Shown: in pieces, positions 59,776 to 64,000 of the stretch
Layout of the letters: the number at the start of each line of letters is the position of its first letter
How positions within the stretch are numbered: the stretch's first letter is position 1
Source: Oceanihabitans iliipiscarium
GTDB lineage: Bacteria > Bacteroidota > Bacteroidia > Flavobacteriales > Flavobacteriaceae
Direction: 5' to 3'
Assembly (NCBI RefSeq): GCF_042686125.1
Contig: NZ_JBHUOV010000002.1
Coordinates: 310,001-374,000, forward strand
DNA: 64,000 nucleotides
Position numbers and translations under genes: made by a program
The notes under the pieces: generated by a model
Seen by the model: only the letters and a program-made list of their open reading frames with translations
What the model was told of the DNA's origin: nothing
Database searches by the model: none

Positions 59776-61197
59776 ATGGAATGTATTTCTGTTTTTGATA
59801 TGCTTAAAATTGGGATTGGACCTTCTAGTTCTCATACACTAGGCCCTTGGAGAGCTGCAGAACGCTGGATTCAAGAACTTAAAGACCAGAACACTTTTAA
59901 TAATGTTGAATCAATCCATATTGATCTTTACGGATCATTATCATTAACTGGAAAAGGACATGCTACAGATTATGCTGTGATGTTAGGTTTAAGTGGTTGC
60001 GACCCAGAAACAATTCCAACCGAAGCCATTTCTGAAATTATTTCAACTATAAAAAAATCAAATATTATTGCGTTTAATAATGAAAAATCACTTGATTTTA
60101 ATCCTGAAACTCAAATCATTTTTAATCGCAAATTTTTACCCTTTCATTCAAATGGCATAACATTTACTGCCCTTATTAAGGATAAACGCAAAAAATCGAC
60201 CTTCTACTCTATTGGTGGTGGATTTGTAGTTAAAGAAGAACGAAAAAATTCTAAACGAAATTTTGAAATCAAATGTTCTTTTCCTTATCCAATCGATAAA
60301 GGCACAGAGCTTTTACAGTTTTGTAAAGATTTAAATTTACCTATTTCGCAAGTCGTTTTAGAAAATGAAAAATCAATTCGTTCTGAAGAAGATATTGACA
60401 AAGAATTACAACGTATCTGGGATACTATGTTAGAATGCATGTATATAGGTTGTCATACAGAAGGAAATCTTCCAGGTGGATTGAATGTAAGGAGGCGTGC
60501 TTTTGATATGAATCAAAACCTTAAAGGAAATACAGCATACACCAATCCTGTGGAATGGATTTATTCTATTAGAAATACCGAAGTCAAGTTTCGTCAAATT
60601 ATAAAATGGGTAAGCTGTTTTGCTTTAGCAGTAAATGAAGTTAATGCTTCATTAGGACGTGTTGTTACTGCACCTACTAATGGAAGTGCTGGTGTTATCC
60701 CTGCTGTATTGATGTATTATCTGGTTATTGAAAACCATGATGGTAATTTTGAAGACATTAAAAAATTCTTGTTAGTTGCTGGAGAAATAGGAAGCATTTT
60801 CAAGAAAGGTGCAACTATCTCTGCTGCAATGGGAGGCTGTCAAGCAGAAATTGGTGTGTCATCTGCAATGGCTGCTGGAGCCTTAACCGAATTGCTTGGT
60901 GGTACTCCAGAACAAGTCTTAGTTGCTGCTGAAATTGCTATGGAGCATCATTTAGGGCTGACATGCGATCCTATTGGAGGCTTAGTACAAATACCATGTA
61001 TAGAGCGTAATGCTATGGGAGCTATTAAGGCCATTAATGCCGCAGAATTAGCTTTAGATACAGATCCTGAAAATGTTAAGGTTCCTCTAGACAAAGTGGT
61101 AGCGACTATGTGGGAAACAGCAAAAGATATGAATTCAAAATACAAAGAAACCAGTGAAGGTGGTTTAGCTGTTGGTGTTAATATGTCAGATTGTTAA
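59776..61197 (+). CDS. sdaA: L-serine ammonia-lyase (iron-sulfur type)
   Basis: 473-residue single-chain enzyme that turns L-serine into pyruvate and ammonia. Alpha and beta parts are fused: FDMLKIGIGPSSSHTLGPWRAA at the start, TAPTNGSAGVIPAVL and CQAEIGVSSAMAAGA in the middle. The Fe-S ligand region LTCDPIGGLVQIPCIERN follows near 395-412. No PLP lysine is expected. Divergent from dnaK by about 170 bases. It ends 11 bases from the convergent porin-like gene with no terminator between. Confidence 0.93.
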   Translation: MECISVFDMLKIGIGPSSSHTLGPWRAAERWIQELKDQNTFNNVESIHIDLYGSLSLTGKGHATDYAVMLGLSGCDPETIPTEAISEIISTIKKSNIIAFNNEKSLDFNPETQIIFNRKFLPFHSNGITFTALIKDKRKKSTFYSIGGGFVVKEERKNSKRNFEIKCSFPYPIDKGTELLQFCKDLNLPISQVVLENEKSIRSEEDIDKELQRIWDTMLECMYIGCHTEGNLPGGLNVRRRAFDMNQNLKGNTAYTNPVEWIYSIRNTEVKFRQIIKWVSCFALAVNEVNASLGRVVTAPTNGSAGVIPAVLMYYLVIENHDGNFEDIKKFLLVAGEIGSIFKKGATISAAMGGCQAEIGVSSAMAAGALTELLGGTPEQVLVAAEIAMEHHLGLTCDPIGGLVQIPCIERNAMGAIKAINAAELALDTDPENVKVPLDKVVATMWETAKDMNSKYKETSEGGLAVGVNMSDC

Positions 61198-61208
61198 TCT
61201 TAACAAGA

Positions 61209-62003
61209 TTATAGTTTATAAGCATATCCTAAAGAAAAGACAACACTACCTATTCGACTTTCTCCAAAAGTTTCATCTTCTTGAACTGGAATAAAACCGT
61301 AAGTACCTCTAACTTCAAAAAGGATTTCTGAGTGACTACTAACTGTTTTTATAACACCAATTCCTGCAATTCCCCCGAAATTAAAGTTCTTTATACTATC
61401 ACTCACATCTGTTTCAGCATTAAAAGAGACTTCATCTGGTAAGAGGTTTGGTAAGAAACCAACTCCTGGAATATCGGCAGAGATGTTAGAAGTGCCACTA
61501 GTCTTTTGAGTTGCGCCAACTAAAAAACCTGCATAAGGACCTATATTTCCAAAGAACTTCCAGTCTTCACCAAAAGTAAATTTAGCTAAAATTGGTATTT
61601 CAATATATTCTAATGCACTCTTATTATTAAACTCAGCATAAAGAACTGTTCCTGATGGAAGTGCTATATCTGGAGGCAATTGCCCTTCTAATTGAGCGGC
61701 AGGAATAGGCTGGCTTCCAGTTCGCTCACCGCCTTTTACCGTGTAATTTAGCTCAACTTGTAATGACAACAAATCACTAAATCCGTATTCGGCAAACAGT
61801 CCTGTTTCAAAAGACACATAAGATTTAAAATCTTGAGTATATATATTATCTGAATTATCTGATAAAGAAGGCAAGCTTAACCCTCCTTTAAGTCCAATTT
61901 TAATTGGATTTTTGTAGGCTTCAACAACTTCTTCTTCTACACTTTCTTGAGCATTTAAAGCAATGCAAAAAAGCATTAACAGAGTTATAATAATTCTTTT
62001 CAA
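61209..62003 (-). CDS. Porin-family outer-membrane beta-barrel protein
   Basis: 264 residues. Signal peptide (MKRIIITLLMLFCIALNAQ), then a PorT-like or OmpW-like barrel: IGLKGGLSLPSLSDN, SFETGLFAEYGFSDLLSLQVELNYTVKG, YIEIPILAKFTFGEDWKFFGNIGPYAGFLVGA, and a final aromatic strand SVVFSLGYAYKL. Alternating hydrophobic residues support a barrel. Cargo unknown. Confidence 0.83.
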   Translation of the reverse strand: MKRIIITLLMLFCIALNAQESVEEEVVEAYKNPIKIGLKGGLSLPSLSDNSDNIYTQDFKSYVSFETGLFAEYGFSDLLSLQVELNYTVKGGERTGSQPIPAAQLEGQLPPDIALPSGTVLYAEFNNKSALEYIEIPILAKFTFGEDWKFFGNIGPYAGFLVGATQKTSGTSNISADIPGVGFLPNLLPDEVSFNAETDVSDSIKNFNFGGIAGIGVIKTVSSHSEILFEVRGTYGFIPVQEDETFGESRIGSVVFSLGYAYKL

Positions 62004-62076
62004 AATAAGGTGAGTTTAAAAATTAGTCATTCAAATATGAAGCTAATTTCTACAAAAAGCAAATTTTAATAATCTG

Positions 62077-62535
62077 TTACTCCTGACAGCCCTCTCGTCT
62101 TCTTGTGTCTATTAAGTAAATAATCTTCCATTGTCCATTATCGTTAAATAGTTGAAATGAATTTACACCACAATGGCTGAAATTATCATTAAACCAAAAT
62201 TCATAAGGTGTCCAAGCATTTGCCATATTACCATCTACTCGAATTTTAAAATCTAATAAACGTTCATCCCATTTCTGGTCAGCTGGTCTATTTGCTATAG
62301 CGTTAATTAATTTTGAAGATTCTTCAGTAACCAATACATCTTTACCTTCCTTATCCTTAAATGCAGTCTGGGCAGTAAATTTATTCATCATTACAGATTT
62401 CATTAAAGTAGTATCACCTTTATGGAAACCTTCAAAAAAGGTTTCAATAGTTTTTCTCACATCATCATGGGCATTCTCTTGTGCAACTATGGTTCCAGTT
62501 GCCAGCATTACAAAAAATAGTATTACACGTGTCAT
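62077..62535 (-). CDS. NTF2-like secreted protein
   Basis: 152 residues with a signal peptide (MTRVILFFVMLATGTIVAQ) and an NTF2/SnoaL-like pattern: ETFFEGFHKGDTTLMKSVM, then SHCGVNSFQLFNDNGQWKIIYLIDTRR. Probably periplasmic. Function unknown. It is similar in length and fold to the product at 27857-28300, but the sequences are not close. Confidence 0.75.
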   Translation of the reverse strand: MTRVILFFVMLATGTIVAQENAHDDVRKTIETFFEGFHKGDTTLMKSVMMNKFTAQTAFKDKEGKDVLVTEESSKLINAIANRPADQKWDERLLDFKIRVDGNMANAWTPYEFWFNDNFSHCGVNSFQLFNDNGQWKIIYLIDTRRREGCQE

Positions 62536-62657
62536 AATTGTTTAGTTTTTAGCTAAAATAAATTACAAACCCTCAATTTTAATAGCATTAAAGAAAAGTT
62601 TAACATTATGTATACTTAATTTATTACTTTTACATCCTATCAAATTATACCTAAAAG

Positions 62658-63476
62658 ATGTCTGTAGCAAAAAAAGAATACAAAAGAATAACTGTAAAAA
62701 CTCTAGTAGATATGAAATCTAATGGAGAAAAAATATCTATGTTAACAGCCTATGATTATACTATGGCTAAGATTGTTGATGGTGCAGGAATTGACGTTAT
62801 TCTGGTTGGTGATTCTGCAAGTAATGTTATGGCTGGTCATGAAACAACATTACCTATTACTTTAGACCAAATGATTTATCACGCTTCGTCTGTAGTTAGA
62901 GCTATAGATCGTGCTCTAGTGGTTGTAGATTTACCTTTTGGAAGTTATCAAAGTGATCCTAAAGAAGCTCTACGCTCTGCCATTAGAATTATGAAAGAGT
63001 CTGGTGGTCATGCCGTGAAAATGGAAGGTGGCAAAGAAGTTAAAGAATCTATTAAGCGTATTTTAAATGCTGGAATCCCTGTTATGGGACATTTGGGATT
63101 AACCCCACAGTCTATATATAAATTTGGAACTTATACTGTTCGTGCTAAAGAAGAACAGGAAGCAAAACAACTTAAAGAAGATGCGTTAATGTTAGAAAAA
63201 GCAGGTTGTTTCGCGATAGTTTTAGAAAAAATTCCTGCAAAGTTGGCCAAAGAAGTTGCAGAAAGCGTTAGTATTCCTGTTATAGGTATTGGTGCTGGAA
63301 ATGGAGTTGATGGACAAGTTTTAGTTTTACACGATATGATAGGTATGACCCATGAATTTAATCCAAGATTTTTACGTCGCTATATGAATCTTTATGAAGA
63401 AATGACGAGTGCCATTTCTCAATATGTAACAGATGTAAAAAGCAGAGATTTTCCTAATGACGAAGAACAGTATTAG
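62658..63476 (+). CDS. panB: 3-Methyl-2-oxobutanoate hydroxymethyltransferase
   Basis: 272-residue enzyme of pantothenate synthesis that transfers a hydroxymethyl group to 2-oxoisovalerate. Conserved blocks: SMLTAYDYTMAKIVDGAGIDVILVGDSASNVMAGHETTLP (metal Asp and Glu), VDLPFGSYQ, AVKMEGG and GHLGLTPQS. A close-to-consensus box TACTTTTA lies 15 bases upstream. Its TAG overlaps the next GTG start (TAGTG). Confidence 0.95.
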   Translation: MSVAKKEYKRITVKTLVDMKSNGEKISMLTAYDYTMAKIVDGAGIDVILVGDSASNVMAGHETTLPITLDQMIYHASSVVRAIDRALVVVDLPFGSYQSDPKEALRSAIRIMKESGGHAVKMEGGKEVKESIKRILNAGIPVMGHLGLTPQSIYKFGTYTVRAKEEQEAKQLKEDALMLEKAGCFAIVLEKIPAKLAKEVAESVSIPVIGIGAGNGVDGQVLVLHDMIGMTHEFNPRFLRRYMNLYEEMTSAISQYVTDVKSRDFPNDEEQY

Positions 63477-64000
63477 TGACCGAAAAAATTCTTTCTCATA
63501 AAAGCAATCTTCAAGTTATTTATGAAGATAATCATATCATTGTCGTTAACAAACGTGCTGGTGATATTGTTCAAGGTGATAAAACTGGCGATCAACCTTT
63601 AAGTGATATTGTAAAAGCATATATCAAAATTAAATACAATAAGCCTGGAAATGTCTATTTAGGCACAGTACATCGATTAGATAGACCTACAACTGGGTTA
63701 GTTATTTTCTCCAAGACGAGTAAAGCTTTACCGAGGTTAAACAAATTATTTGTTTCAAAAAATATTAGCAAAACCTATTGGGCAGTTGTAAAAAATGAGC
63801 CTCCAAAAACCGAAGACACTTTAATTCATTGGTTAAAGAAAAATCCTAAAAACAATAAATCTAGGGCTTATATAAAAGAAGTAGATCAAAGTAAAAAAGC
63901 TATACTTCATTATAAGATACTAAGAAAATTGGATCATTATTTTCTACTTGAAATTAATCTAGAAACTGGAAGACATCACCAAATACGTTCACAATTATCT
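63476..64000 (+). CDS. RluA-family pseudouridine synthase, N-terminal part
   Basis: GTG start at 63476 overlaps the panB stop by one base. It reads VTEKILSHKSNLQVIYEDNH, then VVNKRAGDIV, with the catalytic Asp in VHRLDRPTTGLVIF. It continues ETGRHHQIRSQL at the window end, where the frame is cut. Members modify uridines in rRNA or tRNA; the specific target cannot be told. No internal stop in the visible 175 codons. Confidence 0.88.
   Translation, partial: MTEKILSHKSNLQVIYEDNHIIVVNKRAGDIVQGDKTGDQPLSDIVKAYIKIKYNKPGNVYLGTVHRLDRPTTGLVIFSKTSKALPRLNKLFVSKNISKTYWAVVKNEPPKTEDTLIHWLKKNPKNNKSRAYIKEVDQSKKAILHYKILRKLDHYFLLEINLETGRHHQIRSQLS

Overview
The window looks like chromosomal DNA from a member of the Flavobacteriaceae (Bacteroidota). 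The DNA is AT-rich. Many genes are preceded by the Bacteroidota -7 box TAnnTTTG. There are two secreted proteins with type IX secretion (Por) sorting tails, a TonB-dependent receptor of the outer-membrane beta-barrel family, an aerobic menaquinone (men) gene set, and several small families typical of the group (DUF2853, a 60-residue CAL67264-type membrane protein, HTTM). The genus cannot be fixed by eye. No rRNA, tRNA, CRISPR array, transposase or phage gene was seen, so this is mostly core chromosome with a few less ordinary islands. No gene-free stretch exceeds about 300 bases.

Layout. 1-5.6 kb: start of oligopeptidase B, EbfC, a 23-residue-repeat OmpA protein, threonine aldolase, prfB with its programmed +1 frameshift, and two ArsC-fold genes of which the second has lost its catalytic residues. 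5.7-12.7 kb: TonB receptor, a 57-residue membrane protein, a beta-propeller T9SS protein, fumarase C and an FG-GAP T9SS protein. 12.8-17.1 kb: histidine catabolism genes hutI and hutG with a transglutaminase-like gene, a coiled-coil membrane protein and an acetyltransferase. 17.2-22.1 kb: glyoxylate shunt (aceB-aceA) divergent from an ScfR/RamB-type regulator, with a repeated TTCGCwAAAT motif between them. 22.1-30.9 kb: seven collinear genes of unknown function built around an AAA+ ATPase, with membrane, coiled-coil and orphan partners; this is the best candidate for an undescribed system. 31-38.2 kb: lipoprotein metallo-hydrolase, two tiny membrane proteins, EttA, a MarR-controlled redox operon (doxX, FMN reductase, marR, pirin) and an acyl-CoA carboxylase beta subunit. 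38.3-40.5 kb: an odd secreted pair (TonB-plug/TPR/DUF2135 fusion and a vWA-like protein) that share 21-bp-period direct repeats upstream. 40.6-54 kb: menaquinone genes menE, menC, menA, menB, menD, menF and a menI-like thioesterase in several blocks, interspersed with a CPBP protease, sterol desaturase, SDR, C1 peptidase, a CvfB-like protein and DUF2853. 54-64 kb: hydrolase, acetyltransferase, HTTM protein, nitronate monooxygenase, dnaK, serine dehydratase, a porin-like protein, an NTF2-like protein, panB and the start of an RluA-type pseudouridine synthase cut by the window end.

How the genes fit together. Central carbon metabolism is well represented: fumarase, glyoxylate shunt, acyl-CoA carboxylase, serine and threonine breakdown, and histidine breakdown. 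This fits a heterotroph living on amino acids and fatty acids. Seven of the usual menaquinone steps are present, but no convincing MenH or MenG is seen. Several gene pairs are fused by one-base TAATG or TAGTG stop/start overlaps, which suggests translational coupling. Most convergent pairs share a symmetrical A-stem-T hairpin that can terminate transcription from both sides.
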